Origin: Knoellia flava TL1 | GTDB lineage: Bacteria > Actinomycetota > Actinomycetes > Actinomycetales > Dermatophilaceae | Length of the DNA stretch: 64,000 bases | Assembly: GCF_000768675.1 (NCBI RefSeq) | Contig: NZ_AVPI01000014.1 | Coordinates: forward strand, 18,577-82,576 | Reading direction: 5' to 3' | Part shown: positions 1 through 7,933 of the stretch, piece after piece | Position numbering within the stretch: position 1 is the first letter of the stretch | Layout: the number at the start of each line of letters is the position of its first letter | Program-made: the position numbers and the translations under genes | The notes under the pieces: model-generated | What the model saw: the letters and a program-made list of their open reading frames with translations, nothing else | The model's database searches: none | What the model was told of the DNA's origin: nothing

Positions 1-392
1 GGCACGTAGGTGTCGAGCAGCGTGAGGTAGAACTGCACGTGCACGGCCTCCTCGAAGAGCTGTCGGCTGAGGTAGAGCCGCCCCTCCGGCGAGTTGATGT
101 GCTGGTAGAGGTTGAGCACGAGGTTGTTGGCGACGATCGTGTCGCCGGTCGCGAAGAACGCCACGAGCCGCGACACGAGGTGCCGCTCCGCCGCCGTGAG
201 CCTGCGCAGGTCCGCGAGGTCGGAGTGCAGGTCGACCTCCTCGACGGTCCACGTGTTCTTGATGGCGTCGCGGTAGCGGTCGTAGAAGTGCGGGTAGCGC
301 ATCGGCCGCAGCGTGAGGTTCATGCCGGGATCGAGGAGCATCCGGGTCTCGGTGTGGGACAGGGTCTCGGAGAGGGTGTCGGACGGGGTCAT
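1..392 (-). CDS. nrdB: Ribonucleotide reductase class I beta subunit (partial, N-terminal part)
   Basis: Only the first ~130 residues lie in the window; the gene runs off the left edge. The protein begins MTPSDTLSETL and continues with MRYPHFYDRYRDAIKNTW and the helix FATGDTIVANNL, then LSRQLFEEAVHVQFYLTLLDTY, which carries the metal-binding Glu and His expected of the radical-generating NrdB subunit. It makes the tyrosyl/metal cofactor that NrdA uses to reduce ribonucleotides. The ATG overlaps the nrdA stop codon by 4 nt (ATGA), so the two are translationally coupled and share the B12 riboswitch upstream of nrdA. Family call is firm; the metal type cannot be judged from this fragment. Confidence 0.93.
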   Translation of the reverse strand, partial: MTPSDTLSETLSHTETRMLLDPGMNLTLRPMRYPHFYDRYRDAIKNTWTVEEVDLHSDLADLRRLTAAERHLVSRLVAFFATGDTIVANNLVLNLYQHINSPEGRLYLSRQLFEEAVHVQFYLTLLDTYV

Positions 393-2809
393 TCGCAGGC
401 CTCGCAGGTCTCGGGGTTCTCGAGGGAGCAGGCCACTGCCGCCTCGTCGGTGATGGTGAGCGCGGCGTCGGGTGACGCGGTCGCGGTGGTGGGCTGGCCG
501 GCATACGCGGTCGTGCCCACGCTCGTCGTCGCCTGCTGAATCCGGGTCGCCGGACGCGAGCGCAGGTAGTAGGTCGTCTTGAGGCCGGACTTCCACGCGA
601 AGAGGTACATCGAGCTGAGCTTGCCGATCGTCGGCGAGGCCTGGAAGAGGTTGAGGCTCTGGCTCTGGTCGATGAACGGCTGGCGCGCGGCGGCGAGCTC
701 GATGAGCGCCCGCTGCGGCAGCTCCCACGCGGTGCGGAAGAGGTGGCGCACGTCCTCGGGCAGCGCGGAGACGCCCTGCACCGACCCCTCCGCGCGCTTG
801 ATCTGCTCGCGGATCTCGGGGTTCCACAGGTCGCGCGCCTTGAGCTCGCGCACGAGGGCGTTGTTGACCTGGAGGAACTCACCGCTCAGGGTCTCGCGCT
901 TGAAGAGGTTGGAGACCTGCGGCTCGATGCACTCGTAGCACCCGGCGATCGACGCGATGGTTGCCGTCGGTGCGATGGCGATGAGCAGGCTGTTGCGCAG
1001 GCCGTGCTCGGCGATGCGCTCGCGGAGTGCGGCCCACCGTTCGGTCTGGGTGCCGGTGACGTCCCAGAGGTCGGGCTGGAGCTGTCCTCGGCTCGCCCGC
1101 GTCGTGTCGTATGCCGGGTGCGGCCCCTCGCGCTCGGCGAGCTCGCACGAGACCTCGAGCGCGGTGAGGTAGATCTCCTCGGAGATGCGCGTCGACAGCT
1201 CCTTGGCCTCGGGGGAGTCGAAGGGCAGGCGCAGGGCGAAGAAGACGTCCTGCAGGCCCATGAGCCCGAGCCCCACCGGGCGCCAGCGCGGGTTGGACGC
1301 GGCCGACTCCGGCGACGGGTAGTAGTTGATGTCGATGACCCGGTCGAGGAACGGCACCGCGGTGCGGACGGTCTCGCGCAGCCGCTCCCAGTCGACCTCG
1401 GTGCGGTCGGTCGTGAGGTGTGCCGCGACGTTGACCGAGCCGAGGTTGCAGACGGCCGTCTCACCGTCGGAGGACACCTCGATGATTTCCGTGCAGAGGT
1501 TGGAGAGGTGGACCATCGGCGCGCCGACCTCGCCGGCGTCGGAGGTCTGGTTGCACGTGCGGTTGGACGCGTCCTTGAAGGTCATCCAGCCCTGACCGGT
1601 CTGGGCGAGGGTGCGCATCATCTTTGCGAAGAGGTCGCGGGCCTTGACCTGCCGGACGTAGCGGCCTTCGGACTCGGCGCGGCGGTAGGCCTCGTCGAAC
1701 GCGGGACCCCAGAGGTCGACGAGCTCGGGCGCCTGGTCGGGGTCGATGAGCGACCACTGCTCGTCGGCCTCGACCCGCCGCATGAACTCGTCGGGCACCC
1801 AGTGGGCGAGGTTGAGGTTGTGGGTGCGGCGGGCGTCCTCGCCGGTGTTGTCGCGCAGCTCGAGGAACTCCTCGACGTCGGGGTGCCACGGCTCGAGGTA
1901 GACGCAGGCCGCGCCCTTGCGACGGCCGCCCTGGTTGACCGCGGCGACCGACGAGTCGAGGGTGCGCAGGAACGGGACGATGCCGTTGGACTGCCCGTTG
2001 GTGCCGCGGATGAGCGCACCGCGGGAGCGGATGCGGGAGAAGCCGATGCCGATGCCGCCGGCGAACTTCGAGAGCCGCGCCACCTGCTGGTAGCGCGAGT
2101 AGATCGAGTCGAGGTCGTCGCGCGGGCTGTCGACGAGGTAGCACGAGCTCATCTGCGGGTGCCGCGTGCCGGAGTTGAAGAGGGTCGGGCTCGACGGCAG
2201 GTAGGCCAGGCTCGACATGAGCCGGTAGAACCCGATGGCCTCCTTGGCGGAGGTGGCGAGGCCGCAGGCCACACGCAGCAGGAAGTACTGCGGCGTCTCG
2301 ATGACGAGCCTCGTCGTGGGGTGACGCAGGAGGTAGCGGTCGCCGACGGTGCGGATGCCGAAGTACTCGAACCGGTTGTCGCCGTGCGGGTCGATGGCGG
2401 TGTCGAGCTTGCGGGCGTGGTCCTTGACGAACCGCGCGGTGTCGTCGCCGATGAGGCCCTCGGCGTGACCGAGCGCGACCGACTGGCTGAACGACGCCAC
2501 GCCCTGGCCGCGGACCTCCTTGTCGAGGTAGGCCGAGAGCAGCCGGGCGGCGAGCCGCGAGTACTGCGGCTCCTCGCCGATCATCTGCGCCGCCGTCTGG
2601 ATCGACAGCTGGTCGAGCTCCTGGGTGGTGGCGCCGTCGTAGAGTCCGCTGATCGTGCGGGTGGCGACCCGCAGGGGGTCGACCTCGAGCAGGTCACCGC
2701 TCACCCGTTCGACGGCGCGCACGATCTTGCCGACGTCGACGACCTCCTGGTCGCCGTTGCGCTTGCGGACGTGCATCTGTGGACGTGTGGAGGCTTCCAC
2801 CACTGTCAT
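389..2809 (-). CDS. nrdA: Ribonucleoside-diphosphate reductase alpha subunit, class Ia type
   Basis: Large catalytic subunit (806 aa) converting NDPs to dNDPs in the cytoplasm. Residues ~12-105 form an ATP-cone (MHVRKRNGDQEVVDVGKI), the allosteric activity site. The catalytic set is visible: the first redox Cys in SSCYLVDSP, the NLCTEI loop (Asn, Cys thiyl radical, Glu), and the partner Cys in AVCNLGSVN. The tail ends in CEAC, the swinging cysteine pair that is re-reduced by thioredoxin/glutaredoxin. I chose the ATG at 2809 because an AGGAGAG sits about 6 nt upstream; the open frame extends further 5' but lacks homology. Downstream nrdB overlaps by 4 nt. Expression is probably repressed by B12 through the riboswitch at 2962-3165, as known for class Ia nrdAB in Streptomyces, which implies a B12-dependent class II enzyme elsewhere in the genome. 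Confidence 0.96.
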   Translation of the reverse strand: MTVVEASTRPQMHVRKRNGDQEVVDVGKIVRAVERVSGDLLEVDPLRVATRTISGLYDGATTQELDQLSIQTAAQMIGEEPQYSRLAARLLSAYLDKEVRGQGVASFSQSVALGHAEGLIGDDTARFVKDHARKLDTAIDPHGDNRFEYFGIRTVGDRYLLRHPTTRLVIETPQYFLLRVACGLATSAKEAIGFYRLMSSLAYLPSSPTLFNSGTRHPQMSSCYLVDSPRDDLDSIYSRYQQVARLSKFAGGIGIGFSRIRSRGALIRGTNGQSNGIVPFLRTLDSSVAAVNQGGRRKGAACVYLEPWHPDVEEFLELRDNTGEDARRTHNLNLAHWVPDEFMRRVEADEQWSLIDPDQAPELVDLWGPAFDEAYRRAESEGRYVRQVKARDLFAKMMRTLAQTGQGWMTFKDASNRTCNQTSDAGEVGAPMVHLSNLCTEIIEVSSDGETAVCNLGSVNVAAHLTTDRTEVDWERLRETVRTAVPFLDRVIDINYYPSPESAASNPRWRPVGLGLMGLQDVFFALRLPFDSPEAKELSTRISEEIYLTALEVSCELAEREGPHPAYDTTRASRGQLQPDLWDVTGTQTERWAALRERIAEHGLRNSLLIAIAPTATIASIAGCYECIEPQVSNLFKRETLSGEFLQVNNALVRELKARDLWNPEIREQIKRAEGSVQGVSALPEDVRHLFRTAWELPQRALIELAAARQPFIDQSQSLNLFQASPTIGKLSSMYLFAWKSGLKTTYYLRSRPATRIQQATTSVGTTAYAGQPTTATASPDAALTITDEAAVACSLENPETCEACE

Positions 2810-2961
2810 GACTCTCTCCTCGCGAGACCAGACCTGGGGGTCCGGGTCGTGCGGGGAGGACGACGAGGGGAGCGGACGGCATACCGAAGGATGGTGCGAC
2901 GTCCGAAAGCCTGCCGTCGGCCGTCCCGCGCGGCGTCGGACCACCGCACCCGGCGGGCACG

Positions 2962-3165
2962 GTGCGCTGGCAGGTCTTCGGACTCATGGGCCTGGCCGGA
3001 GCCACCTACTGGCCATCGCTTCCCACACCCATCAGGTGCAGTGCTGCCGACACGGCGTATGCCGTGAGGGATGGCGGTCGTTCCCACTCACCGCTGCGGG
3101 GCAGTCCCGGACTTGCACCGGGTTCCCTCTTGCCTCGACGCGCCTGGGTTGGGCGCCGAACCAGC
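2962..3165 (-). promoter_or_regulatory. Cobalamin (B12) riboswitch in the nrdA leader
   Basis: Read on the minus strand, 3130-3088 gives GAACCCGGTGCAAGTCC followed by GGGACTGCCCCGCAGCGG, the conserved B12-box core. It is followed by GGGAAGCGATGGCCAGTAGG and, at 2980-2965, CCGAAGACCTGCC, the characteristic 3' elements of the class I cobalamin riboswitch. The intervening GCATACGCCGTGTCGGC arm is variable. About 150 nt separate the aptamer from the nrdA ATG, enough for an expression platform; I did not identify the anti-terminator or RBS-sequestering helix. The rest of the gene-free stretch 2810-3361 holds this aptamer, a putative -10 at 3178-3187 and a palindromic repeat at 3254-3292. Confidence 0.88.
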
Positions 3166-3177
3166 TGCGGTCGCCAC

Positions 3178-3187
3178 CATATATGGA
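3178..3187 (-). promoter_or_regulatory. Putative -10 region of the riboswitch-nrdAB transcript
   Basis: CCATATATGG is the only AT-rich island in the 5' flank of the riboswitch and lies about 15-20 nt before its first conserved helix, the right place for a -10 element. No convincing -35 hexamer is seen 16-18 nt further upstream, so the assignment rests on position and composition. The element is a perfect 10-bp palindrome and could equally be a regulator site. Confidence 0.35.
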
Positions 3188-3253
3188 CCCGGTGTCGGCT
3201 TTGGGACCCACATCTGGTGCCGCGTGTCGGGCTGGTGTGGCCGTGGACGTCCG

Positions 3254-3292
3254 GGTGGAGGATCACCGAGGTCATGGTCCCTGCGATCCTCC
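3254..3292. repeat. Palindromic element, copy 1 (imperfect)
   Basis: GTGGAGGATCACCGAGG-TCATGGTC-CCTGCGATCCTCC forms outer arms GGAGGATC/GATCCTCC. Its reverse complement matches the element at 4347-4382 at most positions, differing mainly in five bases of one inner arm. It sits in the divergent region between the nrdA leader and the AbiEi-like gene, where a transcription terminator would not be expected for either. Confidence 0.7.
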
Positions 3293-3361
3293 CATCGAGT
3301 TGCGGACCGGGCCTGTGGACGACGCGACCGCCCCGCGCCCGCCGTCGGACACGCTGGTTCC

Positions 3362-4336
3362 ATGGCCGACTGGGGAGTCCTGCGTCGCGCTGCCGACGGG
3401 CAGCGCGGGCTGCTGACGCGCGCTCAGTGCCTCGCCGCCGGACTGACGGACGACATGCTGCGCTGGCGAGTGGACTCGCGGCGCTGGCGGCGGCTTCACG
3501 AGGGTGTCTTCCTCACCGTGCCCGGGCGCGACGACTGGCGGACGACGTCACTGGCGGCGCTGCTGTGCGTCGACCTGCCCGGCGTCGAGTGCGGCGCGGC
3601 GTTCGCCGACGAGAGCGCGGCCTTCTGGTGGGGACTCACGTCGCGTCCTCCCGGGGTGGTGACGGTCGTCGTGCCAGCCCGACGCCGGGTCGTCGCGCCG
3701 CCCGGCGTCGTCGTGCGGCGCTCCACGCGCTGGGTGGGATACCTCGACGAGTTCGAGGACCCGGCTCGCACGACGGTCGCGGCCACGGTGCTCGACTGCG
3801 CCGCTGCGGGAGGCGCCGACGCGGCACTGGCCCGGGTGGCGAGCGCGGTGCAGGGGCGCCGGGTCAACGTCGGTCAGCTCCGCGCCGAGCTCGGCCGCCG
3901 GCGCGGGCACCCTCACGGTCCACTGCTGCGCGAGGTCCTGGGTGACGTCGACGCCGGTGCCGAGAGCCCGGCCGAGATCCGCTGGATCCGCGACGTCGAA
4001 CGGGCGCACGGGCTGCCCGCCGGTCGGCGGCAGGGCGCGACCGACTCGGGGAGGCGACGTCACCACGACAGCCGCTGGACGGCATACCGGCTCGTGGTCG
4101 AGGTGGACGGACGCCTTGGTCACGAGGGCTGGTTGGACCGCGTCCGTGACGGCCAGCGTGACCGTGAGGTGGCCGTGGGTGGCGACCTCACGATCAGGGT
4201 CTTCTGGCCGGACGTGACGTCCGGCGCCTGTCGCACGGCGGCCGAGGTAGCGGCGCTGCTGCAGGCCCGGGGCTGGACCGGCAGGCCGCACCCGTGCCGC
4301 GCGCCCGGGTGCGCGGTGCGTCGCGTGGCTGCCTGA
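3362..4336 (+). CDS. AbiEi antitoxin-domain protein with DUF559/VSR-like nuclease fold
   Basis: 324 aa, start chosen at MADWGVLRRAADGQ because the conserved domain begins there. Residues ~5-60 (GLLTRAQCLAAGL... WRRLHEGVFL) match the winged-helix AbiEi-type antitoxin domain common in actinobacteria. The C-terminal third carries VVEVDGRLGHEGWLDRVRDG and the hydrophobic strand LTIRVFWPDVT, the pattern of DUF559/very-short-patch-repair-like PD-(D/E)xK folds (E-x-D-G). No AbiEii-type nucleotidyltransferase toxin is adjacent, so this is an orphan and a classical type IV toxin-antitoxin role is unproven. The gene is bracketed by inverted copies of one palindromic element (3254-3292, 4347-4382). Function in the cell is not known. 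Confidence 0.8.
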   Translation: MADWGVLRRAADGQRGLLTRAQCLAAGLTDDMLRWRVDSRRWRRLHEGVFLTVPGRDDWRTTSLAALLCVDLPGVECGAAFADESAAFWWGLTSRPPGVVTVVVPARRRVVAPPGVVVRRSTRWVGYLDEFEDPARTTVAATVLDCAAAGGADAALARVASAVQGRRVNVGQLRAELGRRRGHPHGPLLREVLGDVDAGAESPAEIRWIRDVERAHGLPAGRRQGATDSGRRRHHDSRWTAYRLVVEVDGRLGHEGWLDRVRDGQRDREVAVGGDLTIRVFWPDVTSGACRTAAEVAALLQARGWTGRPHPCRAPGCAVRRVAA

Positions 4337-4342
4337 ACGCGA

Positions 4343-4386
4343 GTGGAGGATCGCAGGGACCATGACCCCTGCGATCCTCCACTCGG
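4343..4386. terminator. Convergent terminator / palindromic element, copy 2
   Basis: GAGTGGAGGATCGCAGGG-ACCATGACC-CCTGCGATCCTCCACTC is a near-perfect inverted repeat with 18-bp arms between two convergent genes (AbiEi-like ending at 4336, desaturase ending at 4415), so it probably terminates both. A related copy lies at 3254-3292 in inverted orientation. Confidence 0.75.
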
Positions 4387-4414
4387 ATACGTCCGCCCGC
4401 TGAGCAGCAGGGCG

Positions 4415-5719
4415 TCAGTAGCGGCGGCCCTGGCCGCCCTTGCCCTTGATGGCCTTCTTGGCGGCCTTGAGGATGACGTCGCGACGCCGCTTGCCCTCGA
4501 CCTTGTTGGGCAGCGAGAGCTCGACGACCTTCCAGTAGACGCCGCCGACCTGCTTGGCGAGCGAGCCGGTGACGTACTTGAGGTCGTGGCGCTCCATGAG
4601 GTCGCGGATCTTCGGCGCGATCTCGGCGTAGCGGTTGCTCGGCATGTCCGGGAAGAGGTGGTGCTCGATCTGGTGGCTGAGGTTGCCCGTCATGACGTGC
4701 ATGGCCTTCGAGCCGGCGATGTTGCCGGAGCCGAGCATCTGCCGGAGGTACCACTCGCCGCGGGTCTCGCCCTCGATCGAGGTCTTCTCGAAGGTCTCGA
4801 TGCCGGGCGGGAAGTGGCCGCAGATGATGACGGTGTTGGTCCACACGTTGCGGACGAGGTTGGCGACGAGGTTGGCCGTGAGCGTGTGCCGGGCCGAGCC
4901 GGTGAAGGTGGCGGCGGCCATCGCCGGGTGCACGACGTAGTCCTTGGTGGCCTGCCGCTTGATCTTCTCGACGACCTCCTGCGCGTTCTTGCGGAACTCG
5001 GCCTTCTCCTTATCGCTGAGCCGCTTGCGCTTGGCGAGGTAGCCGCCGAGCTCGAGGTCGTAGGCGGCGATGGAGTACTCGAACATCAGCGCGTTGGCGA
5101 CGTGCCAGATCGGCTGGAAGAGGTAGAACAGCGTCCACTTCTGGTCCTCGTCGACCCGCAGGATGCCGTAGCCGAGGTCGTTGTCGCGGCCGAGGACGTT
5201 GGTGAAGGTGTGGTGGATCTCGTTGTGGCTGTGCTTCCACTGGCTCGACGGGGACGCGTTGTCCCACTCCCACGCGGTCGAGTGGATCTTCGGGTCACGC
5301 ATCCAGTCCCACTGGCCGTGCATGACGTTGTGGCCGATCTCCATGTTCTCGAGGATCTTCGAGACCGAGAGGCCGGCCGTGCCGATCCACCAGAACGGGC
5401 GCACGCCCTTGACCTTGACGCCGGAGAAGAGGAGCGCGGCGCGGCTGCCCATCTCCAGGTAGCGCTGGGTCTTGATGACCTTCCTGATGTATGCCGCGTC
5501 CTTGGCTCCGCGGGAGTCCATCACCTCCGCGCGGATCGCGTCGAGCTCGCGCCCGATCTCCTCGATCTGCTCCGGGGTGAGGTGGGCGGCGGGGTTGGGC
5601 CGGCCGGACTTCTTGAGCTCGGGGCGCTGCGGGCGCGGCTCGGCGCTCGTCACGGACAGGCGCGAGTTGACGCCGGTGCGGGTGGCAGCGGTGGTGGGGC
5701 GTTCGGGGGCGAGGGTCAT
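4415..5719 (-). CDS. desA3: Membrane acyl-CoA fatty acid desaturase, DesA3-like
   Basis: 434 aa non-haem di-iron desaturase of the integral membrane fatty acid desaturase family. The three histidine boxes are intact: HNVMH (130-134), HNEIHH (165-170) and HQIEHH (349-354). Hydrophobic helices flank them (about residues 105-125 and 195-225). It introduces a cis double bond into acyl-CoA at the membrane using O2 and electrons from the oxidoreductase encoded just upstream at 5748-6869. The pairing mirrors Mycobacterium tuberculosis DesA3 (Rv3229c) with Rv3230c. The C-terminus is Lys/Arg rich. The spacing to the reductase gene is about 28 nt, so one operon, probably controlled by the TACG-palindrome operator at 6883-6915. 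Confidence 0.93.
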   Translation of the reverse strand: MTLAPERPTTAATRTGVNSRLSVTSAEPRPQRPELKKSGRPNPAAHLTPEQIEEIGRELDAIRAEVMDSRGAKDAAYIRKVIKTQRYLEMGSRAALLFSGVKVKGVRPFWWIGTAGLSVSKILENMEIGHNVMHGQWDWMRDPKIHSTAWEWDNASPSSQWKHSHNEIHHTFTNVLGRDNDLGYGILRVDEDQKWTLFYLFQPIWHVANALMFEYSIAAYDLELGGYLAKRKRLSDKEKAEFRKNAQEVVEKIKRQATKDYVVHPAMAAATFTGSARHTLTANLVANLVRNVWTNTVIICGHFPPGIETFEKTSIEGETRGEWYLRQMLGSGNIAGSKAMHVMTGNLSHQIEHHLFPDMPSNRYAEIAPKIRDLMERHDLKYVTGSLAKQVGGVYWKVVELSLPNKVEGKRRRDVILKAAKKAIKGKGGQGRRY

Positions 5720-5747
5720 GGGGTGTCTCCTTGGGTCTCTCGCTGGA

Positions 5748-6869
5748 TCAGAGGTCGATGGCGCAGGCGCCGGCGGCGGCGCTCACGCAGGTCTGGATCG
5801 GCACGGTGCCGGAGTTCTCGTCGGTCGAGGTGATCTCGCCGGTGCGCAGGTCGCGGACGGCTCCCTCGCGCAGCGGCACGACGCAGCCGAAGCAGATGCC
5901 CATCCGGCAGCCACTCGGCATGAGGACACCGGCGTCCTCCCCGGCGTCGAGGATCGGGGTGCCGCCGTCCGCGTCGACGGTGACGGCGCTGCGGTCGAAG
6001 GTGACGACGCCACCCTCGCCCGGCTCGACGACGCTGGGGCGGAACCGCTCGACGTGGAGGCGGTCGGCGAGGCCGGCGGCCTCCCAGTGCGCCTCCGCGG
6101 CGTCGAGCAGTCCAGTCGGGCCGCAGACCCAGGCCTCGCGCTCGCGCCAGTCGGGGACGAGGTCGTCGAGGTCGGCGAGGTCGAGGACGCCGGCCACGTC
6201 GTCGTGGTTCTCGTGGAGCCTGATCCGGCCCGCGACGGAGTGCGCGAGAAGCTCGTCGCGGAACATCGCGTCGCGCTCGGACGGCGCGCAGTGGATCTGC
6301 ACGACGTCATCGAGGTCGTCGAGCGAGCTCCGGAGCATGCCGATGACGGGCGTGACGCCCGACCCGGCGGTGATGAAGAGGACCTTGTCGGGCAGGGTCG
6401 CCGGGAGGGTGAAGTCGCCGGTGGCCTGGTCGAGCATGACGAGGGTGCCGGGCTTCGTCGAGCGGACGAGGTGGTTGCTCACCTTGCCGTCCGGGATGGC
6501 CTTGGGCGTGATCGTGATGAGGCCGTCGGCCGTGTCGGCGCGATGCGTGAGCGAGTAGGCGCGCCAGTGGCGGACGCCGTCGATGTCGATGCCGATGCGG
6601 ATGTACTGGCCCGGGACGTGCCCGGCCCAGCCACGTCCGGGCTGGATCGTGATCGTCGCGGAGTCGGCGGTCTCGGGGGTCACCGCGACGATGCGGCCGC
6701 GAAGGTCGGCGCCGGACCGCAGCGGGTCGATGAGGTCGAGGTAGTCCGAGGGCACGAGCGGGGTCGCGAGGGCCTGGGCGACCTTGCGCGCACCGTCGAG
6801 CACGCCCGCGAGGGGCGCGGAACGGCCCGTGCCTCGGGTCCGGTCGGTGGGGTTCAGCGTTGCAGTCAC
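5748..6869 (-). CDS. Ferredoxin/flavodoxin-type oxidoreductase for the desaturase (Rv3230c-like)
   Basis: 373 aa electron-transfer flavoprotein. Order of domains: FAD-binding barrel with RAYSLTHR (103-110), NAD(P)-binding domain with FITAGSGVTPVIGML (~165-180) and WVCGPTGL (248-255), then a C-terminal plant-type [2Fe-2S] ferredoxin domain with Cys321, Cys326, Cys329 (CRMGICFGC) and Cys361. It passes electrons from NAD(P)H to the desaturase encoded downstream. Start is GTG (VTATLNP); no ATG fits better. The start lies 14 nt from the putative operator palindrome, consistent with repression by a TetR-type regulator not encoded in this window. Substrate chain length of the pathway cannot be told from the sequence. 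Confidence 0.93.
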   Translation of the reverse strand: MTATLNPTDRTRGTGRSAPLAGVLDGARKVAQALATPLVPSDYLDLIDPLRSGADLRGRIVAVTPETADSATITIQPGRGWAGHVPGQYIRIGIDIDGVRHWRAYSLTHRADTADGLITITPKAIPDGKVSNHLVRSTKPGTLVMLDQATGDFTLPATLPDKVLFITAGSGVTPVIGMLRSSLDDLDDVVQIHCAPSERDAMFRDELLAHSVAGRIRLHENHDDVAGVLDLADLDDLVPDWREREAWVCGPTGLLDAAEAHWEAAGLADRLHVERFRPSVVEPGEGGVVTFDRSAVTVDADGGTPILDAGEDAGVLMPSGCRMGICFGCVVPLREGAVRDLRTGEITSTDENSGTVPIQTCVSAAAGACAIDL

Positions 6870-6882
6870 GTACGCCAGCGTA

Positions 6883-6915
6883 ACCTACGATCGCGTAACT
6901 TACGATTCCGTAGGT
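6883..6915. promoter_or_regulatory. Double-palindrome operator upstream of the desaturase operon
   Basis: Two tandem TACG-N4-CGTA units lie at 6886-6897 and 6901-6912, 15 bp apart, enclosed by a larger inverted repeat ACCTACG (6883-6889) / CGTAGGT (6909-6915). The segment is AT-rich against a GC-rich background and begins 14 bp from the reductase start. The arrangement is typical of a TetR-family operator overlapping a promoter; the cognate regulator is not in the window. Confidence 0.7.
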
Positions 6916-6925
6916 ATGGGTCTCG

Positions 6926-7798
6926 TCACAGGTCTCCGGCGAGGACCTCGCGCAGGCGGGCGCCGAACTCGACCGATTTCCCGGGCCACGGGCCGTCGGC
7001 GGCGGCGAAGCCACCGTGGTGGCTGGGGAAGACGACGAGCGGCAGGCCCGTGGCCTCGGCGACTCCACGCGCGGTCCGTGCCGTCACTGCGTTTCCGGTC
7101 TCCTCACCCACGCCGATGACGATCCGGACCGGCGTCCCGCGGAGGGCGTCGACGTCCGGGCGCGACGCCGTGACCGCGTCCGACCGAGCGGACAGCAGCG
7201 GGTCGTCGCGGGAGCCGTCGTCCTCGGTCGGCAGCCCGAACTGGGCGGGGTCGGCCGGCGGTTGCGCGAAGTAGTCGTCGGTGTACTCGCCCTGCCACCC
7301 GCTCATCCGGATGAACTCGGCCATGCCGTGGCCGAACCCCTTCTCGGCATAGGTCGTTGTCACCCGGTCGGTCGCCCGCCCGGCCGCGTCGGCGTCGGGC
7401 AGCGCCCACAGCGACGGAGGTTCGTGCGCGACGACGGTCGCGAGGTCCGCGGGGTGGGCGAGCGCCCACTCGAGCCCGGTCACGGCGCCGCCGCTGCTCG
7501 CGAAGACGTCGACCGGCCCGGCGCCGAGGTGCTCGACGAGGGCGTGGAGGTCGGCCGCCTGGTCCTTCGGGTCCTGGTCGGTGCGACCGTCGCGGCGGGT
7601 CGTGCTGCGACCGAGCCCGCGCGGGTCGTAGGTGAGGACGGTCCGGTCGGGGAACTCGCGAGCCAGCGCCGCGAAACCGTCGGCGCACATCGGCTGCCCG
7701 ATCATGAAGAGCGGCGGGCGACCGTCGACGGTCGGGATGGGCCCACGGACGTCGTGGACGAGGTCCACGTCGGGGAGCTCGAGGGTGGACGTCGTCAT
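6926..7798 (-). CDS. Alpha/beta-hydrolase fold protein
   Basis: 290 aa. LTYDPRGLGRST (55-66) is the DxRGxGxS strand-turn typical of the superfamily, and VFASSGGAVTGLEWA gives the nucleophile elbow with Ser102 in an A-x-S-x-G context instead of G-x-S-x-G. PSHHGGFAA near the C-terminus supplies the catalytic histidine. Start set at MTTSTLELPD because homology begins there. It is transcribed away from the lipoprotein gene at 7934; four TGTCAG repeats lie in the divergent region. Substrate unknown: proline iminopeptidase-like or epoxide hydrolase-like roles are possible. Confidence 0.85.
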   Translation of the reverse strand: MTTSTLELPDVDLVHDVRGPIPTVDGRPPLFMIGQPMCADGFAALAREFPDRTVLTYDPRGLGRSTTRRDGRTDQDPKDQAADLHALVEHLGAGPVDVFASSGGAVTGLEWALAHPADLATVVAHEPPSLWALPDADAAGRATDRVTTTYAEKGFGHGMAEFIRMSGWQGEYTDDYFAQPPADPAQFGLPTEDDGSRDDPLLSARSDAVTASRPDVDALRGTPVRIVIGVGEETGNAVTARTARGVAEATGLPLVVFPSHHGGFAAADGPWPGKSVEFGARLREVLAGDL

Positions 7799-7828
7799 CT
7801 CCGGCTGTGTCGTGGCATGGGTCCACCC

Positions 7829-7903
7829 TGTCAGCGCCACCTGGTCGTTGTCAGCCACAGCAGTGTCAGCCACAACGCCGTAAGCCAGGGCCCTGTCAGG
7901 CAC
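7829..7903. repeat. Four TGTCAG-type direct repeats in a divergent promoter region
   Basis: TGTCAGCGCCAC (7829), TGTCAGCCAC (7849), TGTCAGCCAC (7864) and TGTCAGGCAC (7894) occur in the same orientation with spacings 20, 15 and 30 bp. They lie between the alpha/beta-hydrolase start (7798) and the lipoprotein gene (7934). A cooperative regulator-binding site is possible; no protein is implied by the sequence. Confidence 0.5.
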
Positions 7904-7933
7904 GGCTCAGGAACCGTTGCGACACTGCGGCGC

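Noticed and set aside
743..3067. Long plus-strand open frame antisense to nrdA
   Set aside because: Composition is Arg/Gly/Val/Asp-rich without any domain; it mirrors the codon periodicity of the recognisable nrdA gene.
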